This document shows, in pieces, positions 1 through 10,302 of a stretch of 64,000 bases of DNA. The stretch is from Sulfurimonas sp. Its GTDB lineage: Bacteria; Campylobacterota; Campylobacteria; Campylobacterales; Sulfurimonadaceae. Both the position numbers and the translations under genes were made by a program. The DNA lies in the NCBI GenBank assembly GCA_027063505.1, contig JAMORO010000075.1:1-64000 (forward strand), given 5' to 3'. The notes beneath the pieces are model-generated. The model did not search any database. It saw only the letters and a program-made list of their open reading frames with translations, and had not been told where the DNA came from. Numbering within the stretch: the first letter of the stretch is position 1; each line of letters begins with the position of its first letter.

Positions 1-87
1 GTTAGAAGTCATAGCTATTTAGGAAACCTTTCACCTTCTAAATTTGAAAAAAATAATGTGGTGTTACAACTGGAAACAGCTGCTTAG
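1..87 (+). mobile_element. C-terminal fragment of an IS3-family-like (rve/DDE) transposase; runs off the left edge
   Basis: Frame 1 translates as VRSHSYLGNLSPSKFEKNNVVLQLETAA*, resembling the (R)RHSxLGYLSPxxFE C-terminus of IS3-family transposases; stop TAG at 85-87. Confidence 0.7.
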
Positions 88-115
88 AAATGTATTATAA
101 AGAGTATGAATTTAA

Positions 116-490
116 GTTACCACTCCAGATACATACATTGATGATTTTACTAAAGAGAGTTTTGAAGAAACAAAGTATATTTTAGATCAGCCTTATGAAG
201 AGGGTCTATCACCTGATGTTTATAAAGAGTTCCATGATTTTATAATTTACTATATTATCTCAAATAATATGGACCTACGAAATAATAATCTTTTTTTGGA
301 TGATTATGTTATAAGCATTATGAGTGATAATATAGATAAAGTAATCAGCTACTTTGGTCCTACAGAAGATAAACAAAATGACCATTTAGATAATGTCATT
401 ACTAATATTGATACAGAAGAGTTGGTTCTCGTTACTGACATAGTTTTAAAAGAAGAAGAAATTGAACGGATAAAAAAGCTTTTGACCTAA
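116..490 (+). pseudogene. Hypothetical ORF, probably 5'-truncated; open reading continues upstream of the called ATG at 269 to 116
   Basis: Frame is open from 116 (TTPDTYIDDFTKESFEETKYILDQPYEEGLSPDVYKEFHDF...) with no ATG before 269; follows directly on the transposase end. Confidence 0.45.
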
Positions 491-592
491 TTATTTTTGA
501 TACAATACGAAAAATATAAATTAATCAATCACTTTAAGTTTCAAAATTTTTGGTACCGTTTTTGGTGATGTTTTATTTTAGAGGGCTCTGAA

Positions 593-991
593 ATGCCCTA
601 TAGAAAGGGGTTCAGCATGACTTTGCGGGTTTATTATGAAGATACAGATACTGGTGGGGTGGTTTATCATTCTAACTATTTAAACTTTTGTGAAAGAGCT
701 AGAAGTGAAGCTTTTTATGAAAGAGGAATGACTCCAGTATTAAAAAATGGTCATTTTGTTGCTCGTAAGATTATTGGGGAGTATATTTCAAGTGCAAAAC
801 TTGGTGATATCCTTGAGGTTACAACAGAACTTATAAAGATGAAAGCTGCATCTTTTCTACTCAAACAGTATGTATATAGAGGTGAAGAGAAAGTTTTCGA
901 ACTAGAGATACTTTTAGCATATATAACCTTTGAAGGGAAACCTCAAAAGATAGATATAGGGACGAAAGAGCTACTCCTCAGTCTCTTCTAA
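593..991 (+). CDS. ybgC: YbgC/4-hydroxybenzoyl-CoA thioesterase family acyl-CoA thioesterase
   Basis: Hotdog-fold motif YYEDTDTGGVVYHSNYLNFCERARSE. Confidence 0.88.
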   Translation: MPYRKGFSMTLRVYYEDTDTGGVVYHSNYLNFCERARSEAFYERGMTPVLKNGHFVARKIIGEYISSAKLGDILEVTTELIKMKAASFLLKQYVYRGEEKVFELEILLAYITFEGKPQKIDIGTKELLLSLF

Positions 992-2320
992 AAGAGTGAT
1001 AGGTCGTGTGTATTTGACAAATTTAGAGCGAGCTGGTTGGAGAAGTTCTATCTTATAACTCATTTGGTTCTCTTTAAGTTGACTACGATAGATTCTATCT
1101 TCATCTGTAATAAGCGAGTAGAAAAAGTCTACCCCTACTGTAGTTGTATAATTTATCCAGTCATATACTATATCATTACCTAAAAGAGAGTTTGTCTCTA
1201 TAAGTACATTATTATGTTCTGTAATAGAGTTAGCTACAATCATATCTTTTCTATCAATATACTGAGTCATTGAGAGTAGAAGAGGATCGTAGTTTATCTG
1301 TGTTGAGAGAATATTTGTAGTGTTTGTATCATAAAGTGTCAGTTGTGACATAATCATACCACTTTTAATGATAGGAGTATTAATGAAAAAGGAACCATCA
1401 ACTATATTTTCATTCTCTTTAAGATAGTTTTCTAGATTTGTTGTTCTTCTCGAAACATAAAAATTAATGACTTCTTTTGGTTCTTTTTCAATTTCCACTT
1501 CTTCAGGAGTAGTTTCATAACTACTCTCTTCTTCTGCAAAAACACTAAAAGTATCACCAAAAAGAGAACTACTATTATTAGAAATATCTTCTAGTTTCTC
1601 AACTGGAGTTGGATTTAAAAACTCCTCTTTTTGATGGATTGCTAACTTTTTACCTGTTTGTGATTTATCTGAAAAAATTATAAGAGGAGAGACTGCTTCT
1701 TTAAGGAGTAAATCACTCTGTTTTGTATAGTCAATCGCTCCAAAAATTAAGAAAGGTGAGCTTGTGTTAACATCCTTTTTATTTATAGTTGGAAAGTAGA
1801 TATGTGTAGCTGGATTAATCTCAATAATATTATCTGCACCTTGTGTAGTAACAGGAGCAATAACATACTCAAAACCATCTGCTTTTATCTGGTTTAGAGC
1901 AGAGGCAATGTCTTCACTACCTTCACTCTCTATTTTATAACTTTTCAACATAAAAGGGTGGCTTTTTGTCATTAGATATGCAAATGCTGCATTTGTTGTA
2001 GAAGCAGCATACTTTCCTATCCTTTTATATGGAAGAAGTAGGGCGATTTTAAGCTGCTCTCCATCATGAAATGCACCAAGGTTGAAGATAGAAACAAACA
2101 TAACTCGTGCTTCGTTTTGGTTAATATTATCAAGTTTCGTATATGCATGCGAAAGAAAAGAAAATATCATACCATTATCAAGATACTCTTGAAGACACTC
2201 CTCGTCACACTCATAAGGATCAAGATCTTGTATATAAGTCTTTGGTAGAGGGATATTTGATATCATAAAACTTTGTGAAAATAGTATGACAGGTAGTAAG
2301 ATAAGAAAAATATGTTTCAT
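971..2320 (-). CDS. Hypothetical exported protein
   Basis: 449-aa ORF with N-terminal signal-like hydrophobic segment (MKHIFLILLPVILFSQS); convergent 21-bp overlap with ybgC. Confidence 0.7.
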   Translation of the reverse strand: MKHIFLILLPVILFSQSFMISNIPLPKTYIQDLDPYECDEECLQEYLDNGMIFSFLSHAYTKLDNINQNEARVMFVSIFNLGAFHDGEQLKIALLLPYKRIGKYAASTTNAAFAYLMTKSHPFMLKSYKIESEGSEDIASALNQIKADGFEYVIAPVTTQGADNIIEINPATHIYFPTINKKDVNTSSPFLIFGAIDYTKQSDLLLKEAVSPLIIFSDKSQTGKKLAIHQKEEFLNPTPVEKLEDISNNSSSLFGDTFSVFAEEESSYETTPEEVEIEKEPKEVINFYVSRRTTNLENYLKENENIVDGSFFINTPIIKSGMIMSQLTLYDTNTTNILSTQINYDPLLLSMTQYIDRKDMIVANSITEHNNVLIETNSLLGNDIVYDWINYTTTVGVDFFYSLITDEDRIYRSQLKENQMSYKIELLQPARSKFVKYTRPITLLEETEE

Positions 2321-2525
2321 ATAGTGCTCTTTATAATTTTTTAGTTTAGAGTAGGGACTTGTTTAGTCTGCTAATTATATCGGATTGAATTTAATGTGAG
2401 TATAAATAATTGGAACTATCCAAAAAGTCTTTAAATTACAGATATTTTGATAATGAAGAGCTCTTTAATATTTACTATATTAGAATGTGTTTAGATTCTA
2501 AGCATAAAGTGAACAAGGATATATT

Positions 2526-3032
2526 ATGATCTTTTCAACAGATAAACAAGTTAGTGTCTCCGGAGATCATTGTTGTACAGCAAAGCCAAAAGGTAAAAGT
2601 GCATGTCCAGAGTGTAATGTAAGAGCAAAAGGTGTTTTAGGTAAAACAGTAGAAACTCTCTTGAGAGGTAAAAGTAAGTCTGATTTATCTTGTTTTGATG
2701 GTTTTTACTACTGTAAGACACCCTCTTGTAAGATTATTTATTTTAGAGAAGGTACAAGTCTAACTCAAAAAGATATAAATGTTATAGTAGGGCTAAAGAA
2801 TGGAGCAAGTCCTGCAACAGTATGTTACTGTTTTGAATGGACAAAAGAAAAAATCAAATCTGAGTTAGAAAAAACAGGAAACACTATCGCATTAGAAGAT
2901 ATTAAGATAAAAATGAAAAATCCAGGATGTGCTTGTGAAGTGATGAACCCAAGTGGTAGTTGCTGTATAGGCGATATAACAAAGGCTATTAAAGAGATTA
3001 AGTCTGAACAAATAGAAGAAATTATTTCATGA
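2526..3032 (+). CDS. CopZ N-terminal-domain-like Cys-rich (Zn/[2Fe-2S]) protein
   Basis: CC...CPEC...CYCFEWT...CAC...CC cysteine pattern resembling the N-terminal domain of archaeal CopZ / BFD-like [2Fe-2S]; stop overlaps the sbcD start (ATGA). Confidence 0.65.
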   Translation: MIFSTDKQVSVSGDHCCTAKPKGKSACPECNVRAKGVLGKTVETLLRGKSKSDLSCFDGFYYCKTPSCKIIYFREGTSLTQKDINVIVGLKNGASPATVCYCFEWTKEKIKSELEKTGNTIALEDIKIKMKNPGCACEVMNPSGSCCIGDITKAIKEIKSEQIEEIIS

Positions 3033-4216
3033 AAATATTACATACATCAGATTGGCATTTAGGTCAGAGTTTTATGGGAAAAAGTCGTGAAGAAGAACAT
3101 CAAGCATTTTTAAGTTGGCTTCTTAAAACCATAGAAGATGAGAAAATTAATGTACTTATTGTAGCTGGTGATATTTTTGACACAGGTACACCTCCTAACT
3201 ATGCACTAGAACTCTATTACAATTTTCTTACAAAACTTTCTTTGTCTTCTTGTGAAAATATTATCATAACCGCTGGTAATCATGATTCTATCGCTACTTT
3301 AAAAGCTCCTAAGCAACTACTTCAAGCACTCAATATTCATGTCATAACAAGTGGTGATGAAAATGAAAATGAAGTTCTTGAAATTTTTAACAAAGATAAA
3401 TTAGAGGGGATTATTTGTGCTGTTCCATTCTTACGAGACTATGTAGTTCGTCAATCCGTAAGTTCTCAAACTTTGAATGATAAAGAGACCTCACTTACAG
3501 AGGGAATAAAGGAGCACTATGAAAGTGTCTATAAACAGGCTTTAAAGCTTTCAAATGAGCAAGACATACCAATCATAGCTACTGGACATCTAACAACAGT
3601 AGGTAGTAAAACAAGTGAGTCCGAGAGAGAAATATATATAGGCGGTACACTAGATATAGATAGTGGTTTTTTAGGAAAATATTTTGATTATGTAGCTTTA
3701 GGTCATCTTCATATCAACCAAAAAGTTGGATCTGAACATGTACGATATTGTGGCTCTCCTATACCTCTTAGTTTTAGTGAATCTTCGTCACAAAAAAAAG
3801 TAAATATTGTAGAGTTTGAAAATGAAAATATGACAGTTACTGAGTTAGATATACCACTTCATAGACCTTTGTTAGTTCTTCGTGGAAATCTTAGTTCAAT
3901 TTTAAAAGAGCTTGAAAATGTTCTAGATAAGAGTACCTGGATAGAAGTCCATCTTAATGATGAAAATCCTTTCCATGCAAATCAAGTCATTAGAGATAAA
4001 GCAGGGGAGTTAGAGTTGATACTCCTTGCTGTAAAGATAGATAGAGTTGAGAAAATACTTCAGGCAGAAGATTTTGATGTAATAAGTCTCGATGAGTTGA
4101 ATCCTTTAGATGTATTTCAACGGCGTATAGAAAAAGATGCTTTGAAGGATGAAGCTTTTGTAAAAGAGCTTGTTGTTAACTTCAAGCAAGTCGTTAATGA
4201 GGTTCAAAACACATGA
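3029..4216 (+). CDS. sbcD: Exonuclease subunit SbcD (Mre11-type)
   Basis: MKILHTSDWHLGQ, GDIFDTG, GNHDS, GHLH phosphoesterase motifs; adjacent to sbcC. Confidence 0.93.
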   Translation: MKILHTSDWHLGQSFMGKSREEEHQAFLSWLLKTIEDEKINVLIVAGDIFDTGTPPNYALELYYNFLTKLSLSSCENIIITAGNHDSIATLKAPKQLLQALNIHVITSGDENENEVLEIFNKDKLEGIICAVPFLRDYVVRQSVSSQTLNDKETSLTEGIKEHYESVYKQALKLSNEQDIPIIATGHLTTVGSKTSESEREIYIGGTLDIDSGFLGKYFDYVALGHLHINQKVGSEHVRYCGSPIPLSFSESSSQKKVNIVEFENENMTVTELDIPLHRPLLVLRGNLSSILKELENVLDKSTWIEVHLNDENPFHANQVIRDKAGELELILLAVKIDRVEKILQAEDFDVISLDELNPLDVFQRRIEKDALKDEAFVKELVVNFKQVVNEVQNT

Positions 4217-7200
4217 AAATACTCTCACTAAAATCTCTTAATATTAACTCCCTTAAAGGTAAAACGGAGATTAACTTTGCAGAGCTAACAAAAGATAGTG
4301 CACTTTTTGCCATAACAGGGCCAACAGGTTCGGGAAAAAGTACTATACTTGATATCATCTCTTGTGCTCTGTATGGCCGAACAGCAAGACTAAAAAATCC
4401 AAATGACTTAATGTCACGACATTCGGGTGAAGCTTACTGTGAAGTTGAGTTTGAGATAAGAGGTAAAGTATACCGTTCATCATGGACACAAAAAAGAGCA
4501 CGAAAAAAACATGATGGTGCATTTCAGACAGCTAAAATGGAACTTATTGATTTAGAAGAAGATAAAATCTTACCTTTAAAATCAAGAGAAGTACCTAAAA
4601 AGATAGAAGAACTTTCAGGTTTGGACTTTGGTCGTTTTACTCAGTCTATGCTACTTGCACAAGGTGGCTTTGATGCCTTTTTAAAAGCTGATGAAAAAGA
4701 ACGCTCAGTTCTGCTTGAGAAGATAACTGGAACACAGATTTATGCAGAGATATCAAAAGCTATCTTTGAAAAGCATCGTGATTATCAGCAAGAGATGGAC
4801 TCAGACTTAAAAATCTTAGAGTCCATAGAACTTTTAGATGAAGAAACAGTTCAAATAAAACAAACAAAGCTTGAAGAGAATATACAGGAGAAACATAAAA
4901 CAGATGAAGCACTTAAAAAATTAAACTTAGCCTTACAGTGGATACAAAAGCTTTCAGAACTTATACTAGAAAATAAAAAGTATGAAGAAAATTTTATCGA
5001 TGCTAGTAAACTAAAAGAAGAGAAAAAAGAGTTTTTTATTAAGTTGTCTTTAGCTAACAAAGCTGTAAATATCTCTTCTCCTTTTACATCTTTTACTTTG
5101 CTTAAAGAGAGTCTTGAGGTCGATAGAACTACATCTAGTATACTTTCTAAAGAGATAGAGATTTTGGATGAAGATATAAAGAAAAAAGAGGAAGTCTATA
5201 CTCTTGTGCAAAAAGAGTTGCAAAAAGAGACTCAAGAGTTTGATATACAAAAACAAAAACTCAAACTTGCTCGTGAGATTCAAACGCAAGAAAAGAGTAC
5301 TGCTTTAGATATAACTAAAACACAAGTTTCATTAAAAAGTAAAAAGAAAAGTTTAGTAGAAATCTCAGAATCTTTAAATACTCTTCTTGGAACATATAGC
5401 CAAATACAAGAGGAGATAGAGACTAAAAAATCATACTTAAAAAATAATGCTAAAGATGAAAAACTAACCTCAACTCTTGGAATTATAGGAGAGAATATAA
5501 GTCGTTATAGGGATGAAGAACAAAACCTTAATGCGACTCAAAAAAAGCTTGCACTCTTAAGTAGTACACTTTTTGAAGAGGAAACAAAACATAAGACTCT
5601 CAAAGAAAAAACCGAGCAACTCTCCTTAGTACTTCAAGAAAAAGAACTTGAGTATAAAAAGCTTGATGAAGGGAGTTTAAATGATGTGAAAAAAGAAGAG
5701 AGTATTGGAAAAAGTTTACAAGATTTGGAACTACTTCGAAGAACACTAGATAGTTATTTCGTTGTTACAAAAAAAAGAGATGATGAACAAAAAGAGTATG
5801 AACTTTACCTTATAAATGAAAAGCTTCTACTTGAAACACAAGTGATACTGCAAGAACACATACAAGAGATAAAAAAACATATAGAGACACTAAGAGCAAA
5901 AAAAGAGAAAGAGCAACTTCTTAAAAAGTATGAAGAGGATAGAGTTAAACTCATAGATGGTGAAGCTTGTTCTCTTTGTGGTTCTACAACTCACCCATAT
6001 GCTAGTGAGTCTTATGTGACTCATATAGATGAAACTGAAACTATGATAAACACTCAGTTACAAGAACTAGAAGAAAAAGAGAAGAACTTAAAAGAGTTAG
6101 TGTCTAGGCTAGTGACTGTGCAAACAAGGATAGAGACATCAAAACTAGAGCTTGAAAAGTTGAATATTGAGAAAGAAACCTTAGAATCTGTATTTACACA
6201 GCACTCTTTTGAACTCAGAGCCGATAGTAAACTTCAGCTTACAGAAAAACAAGAGGAACTCACTAAAGAACTGTATCTTTTCAAGCAGAAGCGTATCAAA
6301 AAAGATGAACTCCTAAAACAGAGAGATAACGCGAGAGAAGAGTTTCAAACACAAGAGAAATCATACACTGAGTTAAATACAAACATACAAAAAATGAGTG
6401 CTCAAAAAGAGCAAGCAGCTTCAACACTAGTTTCTCATGAATCCAAAACTAAAGAGTATCTAGAAAATCTAATCTCATATTTTAAAGAGTTTAATATTAA
6501 TTTGGAAATGCAAAGTATAGAGACTCAGTTCTCAGAGCTTAGAAGAAGAAAAAACATATATACCAAGACACTAGAAGCTTTAAGAGTTTTAGAGTCAGAG
6601 TTAAACAGATGCGAAGTAGATAAAAAAGAGAGTCAGACTAAAGAAGTGGCGATAAATGCAGGAATAGAATCAGATCGTAAATATCTTACAGAGTTAGAAG
6701 AGAGTAGTAAAAAACTTTCAGCCTCTCGTATAGAGATACTAAATGTAGCCGACTTAGAGGCTCATGAAAAAGAGATAAATAATAGCTATGAAAAGATACA
6801 AAAAAAAGAGCAGGATTCAAAAGAGACACTTAACGAACTCATAACAAAAAGTGAAGAACGCTCTTCGTATAAAAAAGCACTAGATCTAAAAATAGTAGAG
6901 AATGAGACTAAGGTAAAAGAGTTAAGTACAAAACTAGAAGAGTTATATGCCCAAAATGATTTTAAAAATGAGCAAGAGTTTCAGGCTGCACTTCTTAGTA
7001 ATGAGGAGAGAGAATCACTACTCACTTTTTGTAAGAGTATAGAAGATAAGTACACACAAACGCAAACGCTACAAGTGCAAAGTGCTTCAAGACTCAAAAC
7101 TCATCAAGAAGAGCCACTTAGTGAGAGACCTAGTGAAGAGTTACAAACTATGCAAGTACTCTTAGAACAAAAAGTAAATGCACTTCAAGAGAGTATAGGG

Positions 7201-7788
7201 AGTGATAAAAAAGAACTAGAGATAAACAAGGACAATAGCGACAAACACAAAGAGAGAATCCTCTCACTACAAAAGAAAAAAGAAGCTTTTAAAGTATGGG
7301 TAAAACTAAACGAACTTGTAGGTTCAGCAGATGGAACAAAGTTTAAAAAGTTTGCACAAGGCATCACCCTCGACCAGCTCATAAACTTAGCAAACCAGCA
7401 TCTAAGCATCTTAAGTTCTCGTTATACATTAACAAGAAGTGAGAACAAACTACTAGAACTTGAAGTCATCGATGCATACCAAGGTAATGTAGTCCGCCCT
7501 GTGAGCACTCTCTCAGGTGGAGAGAGCTTCATCGTGAGTCTAGCCCTAGCTCTTGGTCTCTCAGAACTAGCAAGTCAGAAAATAGCCATAGACTCCCTCT
7601 TTTTGGATGAAGGTTTTGGAACACTTGATGAAGAGAGTTTAGAAACTGCTCTTAATGCTCTAAACTTATTACAAAGTGGTGGGAAAATGGTCGGTGTCAT
7701 TTCACATGTGGAGGCTCTTAAAGAGCGGATACCTTTACAGATAAAGGTAATACCTCGTGGAGATGGGACTAGTTTTGTTGAGGTTTAA
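4213..7788 (+). CDS. sbcC: Exonuclease subunit SbcC (Rad50-type SMC ATPase)
   Basis: Walker A GPTGSGKST, long coiled coil, CSLC zinc hook, signature TLSGGESF, Walker B LFLDEGFGTLD. Confidence 0.94.
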   Translation: MKILSLKSLNINSLKGKTEINFAELTKDSALFAITGPTGSGKSTILDIISCALYGRTARLKNPNDLMSRHSGEAYCEVEFEIRGKVYRSSWTQKRARKKHDGAFQTAKMELIDLEEDKILPLKSREVPKKIEELSGLDFGRFTQSMLLAQGGFDAFLKADEKERSVLLEKITGTQIYAEISKAIFEKHRDYQQEMDSDLKILESIELLDEETVQIKQTKLEENIQEKHKTDEALKKLNLALQWIQKLSELILENKKYEENFIDASKLKEEKKEFFIKLSLANKAVNISSPFTSFTLLKESLEVDRTTSSILSKEIEILDEDIKKKEEVYTLVQKELQKETQEFDIQKQKLKLAREIQTQEKSTALDITKTQVSLKSKKKSLVEISESLNTLLGTYSQIQEEIETKKSYLKNNAKDEKLTSTLGIIGENISRYRDEEQNLNATQKKLALLSSTLFEEETKHKTLKEKTEQLSLVLQEKELEYKKLDEGSLNDVKKEESIGKSLQDLELLRRTLDSYFVVTKKRDDEQKEYELYLINEKLLLETQVILQEHIQEIKKHIETLRAKKEKEQLLKKYEEDRVKLIDGEACSLCGSTTHPYASESYVTHIDETETMINTQLQELEEKEKNLKELVSRLVTVQTRIETSKLELEKLNIEKETLESVFTQHSFELRADSKLQLTEKQEELTKELYLFKQKRIKKDELLKQRDNAREEFQTQEKSYTELNTNIQKMSAQKEQAASTLVSHESKTKEYLENLISYFKEFNINLEMQSIETQFSELRRRKNIYTKTLEALRVLESELNRCEVDKKESQTKEVAINAGIESDRKYLTELEESSKKLSASRIEILNVADLEAHEKEINNSYEKIQKKEQDSKETLNELITKSEERSSYKKALDLKIVENETKVKELSTKLEELYAQNDFKNEQEFQAALLSNEERESLLTFCKSIEDKYTQTQTLQVQSASRLKTHQEEPLSERPSEELQTMQVLLEQKVNALQESIGSDKKELEINKDNSDKHKERILSLQKKKEAFKVWVKLNELVGSADGTKFKKFAQGITLDQLINLANQHLSILSSRYTLTRSENKLLELEVIDAYQGNVVRPVSTLSGGESFIVSLALALGLSELASQKIAIDSLFLDEGFGTLDEESLETALNALNLLQSGGKMVGVISHVEALKERIPLQIKVIPRGDGTSFVEV

Positions 7789-7982
7789 TTAGTCTCATAA
7801 ATTAAAAAAAGAAGGATAGAAATGCAATTGACTGTGAAAAATCTCTTAAAAATGTTGTCTTAACTAATTAGGGTAGTATACTTCTTTGAAAATTATTATA
7901 TCTAGTTGTAGTTAACGATAAGCTTCAAATGTGCTGTTATAGGGGTTGTTTGTGGGTGGTTATAGCTACTTGTAATTCTGTG

Positions 7983-8639
7983 CTAGAGGCAACTCTTTAT
8001 AGTATTTAAATCATTTAATGTTGTTTTTTTAGACTCAGGGTTTCTGAGTAGAAAGCTTGGGTGATAGATAGGAATAAGTTTACTATCGTTAAATGCTATC
8101 ACATGGCCACGTACATTTTCAAAGTTTCCTGTATCTCCACTCAGGTGTGAATAAGCCTCTTCTCCAAGAGTTATGATAACTTTTGGTTTTATAAAATCTA
8201 TCTGAGAGAAAAGATACCCTTTACAAGAGTTAAACTCAGAGGGGGAAGGCTTGTTTGTACTGAGTGGTTTACATTTTATACAGTGTGTAAGAAAAATATC
8301 TGTTATATCTAGCTGAAGTACTTTCTCTATCATGTTCTTTAATGTTTCACCCGCTCTACCACTGTAGTATGAGTTTGTACTATCTTGGCTCTGTGAAACA
8401 CTATAATCAACAATGAGTAGGTTTGCTTTTTCATTACCATAACCACTCATACTTTGTGTTCTTGATTTACTTAAATCACAAAGATAACATGAGTCTATAT
8501 TTGATGATAACTCTTTTAAACTAATGGGAGTAGCATAACTTGTTTTTTCATTTATGTTAAAATGGTCAATATATTCAAAACCAATGGCTTTTAGCCGATA
8601 TAAGTTTTGAAGTAAAACAAGGTTCTGGTATGACTTCAT
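7983..8639 (-). CDS. Uracil-DNA glycosylase superfamily protein (Fe-S family 4-like, divergent)
   Basis: CYLC..., HCIKCKPL...C, HPSFLLR motifs; motif 1 divergent. Confidence 0.75.
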   Translation of the reverse strand: MKSYQNLVLLQNLYRLKAIGFEYIDHFNINEKTSYATPISLKELSSNIDSCYLCDLSKSRTQSMSGYGNEKANLLIVDYSVSQSQDSTNSYYSGRAGETLKNMIEKVLQLDITDIFLTHCIKCKPLSTNKPSPSEFNSCKGYLFSQIDFIKPKVIITLGEEAYSHLSGDTGNFENVRGHVIAFNDSKLIPIYHPSFLLRNPESKKTTLNDLNTIKSCL

Positions 8640-8727
8640 TTTAGCTACTACTCCTAAGTTATTTTAACTAGGAGTATATTTAAAAGGTGGTTAAAATATA
8701 CTTTAGATTTAAAAATAAGGTGCAAAG

Positions 8728-10296
8728 ATGTTAAAGAATAAACATGGACTAGAGATTAGTACATTTAAGATTCACTCTTCGAGTGAAGTATTATCTGTTG
8801 TGGCTCAATGTGCCCATATAAAGAGTGAACATATCATTATCCATATTGTCTCTTTTATTCATAACACTGTTCTTGTTCAAACACTTAAAAAAGAGTTAGA
8901 AAAGAAATTTATTACGGCAGAAATCGCCCTTTTAAAACATGATGATAAAGCACAAACTATACTAAATATATATACTCTTGAAGATGTGGAAGATGAAATC
9001 TCTCTTTCTGATCTCGTGATAAATGAGATACATTTAGATTTTTTAAGTAAAGATAGAAGCGAGAAGACTTTTAGAGAAAATCTTTTTAGCCGTTACTTTA
9101 CAGATAACTTGACGAATCTTCCAAATATTTATCAGTTAAGAAAAGATTTACAAAATAGTGAAGAACATGGTCTTGTCCATGTAAAGATAGATAATTTTTC
9201 CACCATAAATAGTTTCTATGGATTTATAGTTGGAGATTTTGTAATAGAAGAGATTGCAAAGTATTTAAAAGATACTATAGATGAGAAAGTATATAGACTC
9301 TCAGGAGCAGAGTTTGCCTTTACACTAGAAAATTCAAAAAGTTTTTATGAGTTAAAAGAGTACTTACAAAATCTGTATGAAGAGATAAAATGCTACTCTG
9401 TATCGTATCAAAATAGTAAAATATTTGTTGATTTTACCTTTGCTTCAGCAGTAGGAGATAAAAATAAAAACATTTTTTCAAAGGTTTCTATGGCTCTTAG
9501 TTATGCACAAGAGATAGGTGTTCCTTTTTGGATTTATGAAGATAGAATGAATTTTGAGGATGACTATAAGCAGAACTTAAAACTCTCAGAAACTGTACGA
9601 GAAGCAGTAAATAAATCAAATATTGTTCCCTATTTTCAAGCTATAGTAGATAATATAAGTGGCAATATTGTTAAGTATGAGTGTCTAGCTCGTTTAATAG
9701 ATAAAGAGGGAAATATTCTTTCTCCTGTACTTTTTATCCCTATCGCAAAAAAGATAAAAGTCTATACTCAAATTACAATTCAAATGATAGATAAATCATT
9801 TTTAGCTTTTGAAAATAGCCACTATAAATTTAATATAAATCTCTCTATCGAAGATATTATGAATAGTGAGATATTTCATTATATAATTGAAAAGTTGAAA
9901 AATTCTTCAGCTTCGGACCGTGTGACTTTTGAGATATTAGAGTCTGAGGCAATAGAGGATTTTGATAAAATAAAGAAGTTTATTTATGAGATAAAACGCT
10001 ATGGTGCAGAGATAGCAATAGATGATTTTGGAAGTGGGTACTCAAACTTCTCTTATCTTATTAGGCTCAAGGCTAATTATATTAAGATAGATGGCTCTCT
10101 AATCAAAGATATAGATATAAATGAATCTTCACTTTTAGTCGTAGAGACTATAGTATCCTTTGCTAAAAAACTTGGAATGAAGACAGTTGCCGAGTATGTT
10201 CACTCTAGCGTTGTGATGAACAAAGTAAAAGAGCTTGGGATAGATTACTCACAAGGATTTTATATTGATGAGCCTACTATAAAAACAGATTTATAG
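8728..10296 (+). CDS. GGDEF (degenerate)-EAL domain protein, likely c-di-GMP phosphodiesterase
   Basis: SGAEF in place of GGDEF; EAL-domain motifs ECLAR, DDFGSGYSN, IKIDGSLI. Confidence 0.88.
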   Translation: MLKNKHGLEISTFKIHSSSEVLSVVAQCAHIKSEHIIIHIVSFIHNTVLVQTLKKELEKKFITAEIALLKHDDKAQTILNIYTLEDVEDEISLSDLVINEIHLDFLSKDRSEKTFRENLFSRYFTDNLTNLPNIYQLRKDLQNSEEHGLVHVKIDNFSTINSFYGFIVGDFVIEEIAKYLKDTIDEKVYRLSGAEFAFTLENSKSFYELKEYLQNLYEEIKCYSVSYQNSKIFVDFTFASAVGDKNKNIFSKVSMALSYAQEIGVPFWIYEDRMNFEDDYKQNLKLSETVREAVNKSNIVPYFQAIVDNISGNIVKYECLARLIDKEGNILSPVLFIPIAKKIKVYTQITIQMIDKSFLAFENSHYKFNINLSIEDIMNSEIFHYIIEKLKNSSASDRVTFEILESEAIEDFDKIKKFIYEIKRYGAEIAIDDFGSGYSNFSYLIRLKANYIKIDGSLIKDIDINESSLLVVETIVSFAKKLGMKTVAEYVHSSVVMNKVKELGIDYSQGFYIDEPTIKTDL

Positions 10297-10302
10297 TAGA
10301 GT

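Noticed and set aside
5050-5289. Minus-strand ORFs inside sbcC (also 4851..5060 and 7185..7409)
   Set aside because: Antisense of AT-rich coiled-coil coding sequence; Phe/Leu/Ser-rich artefacts.
7789-7982. About 195-bp gap after sbcC as a possible ncRNA
   Set aside because: No clear stable hairpin, promoter or terminator seen by eye; only a 13-codon ORF.
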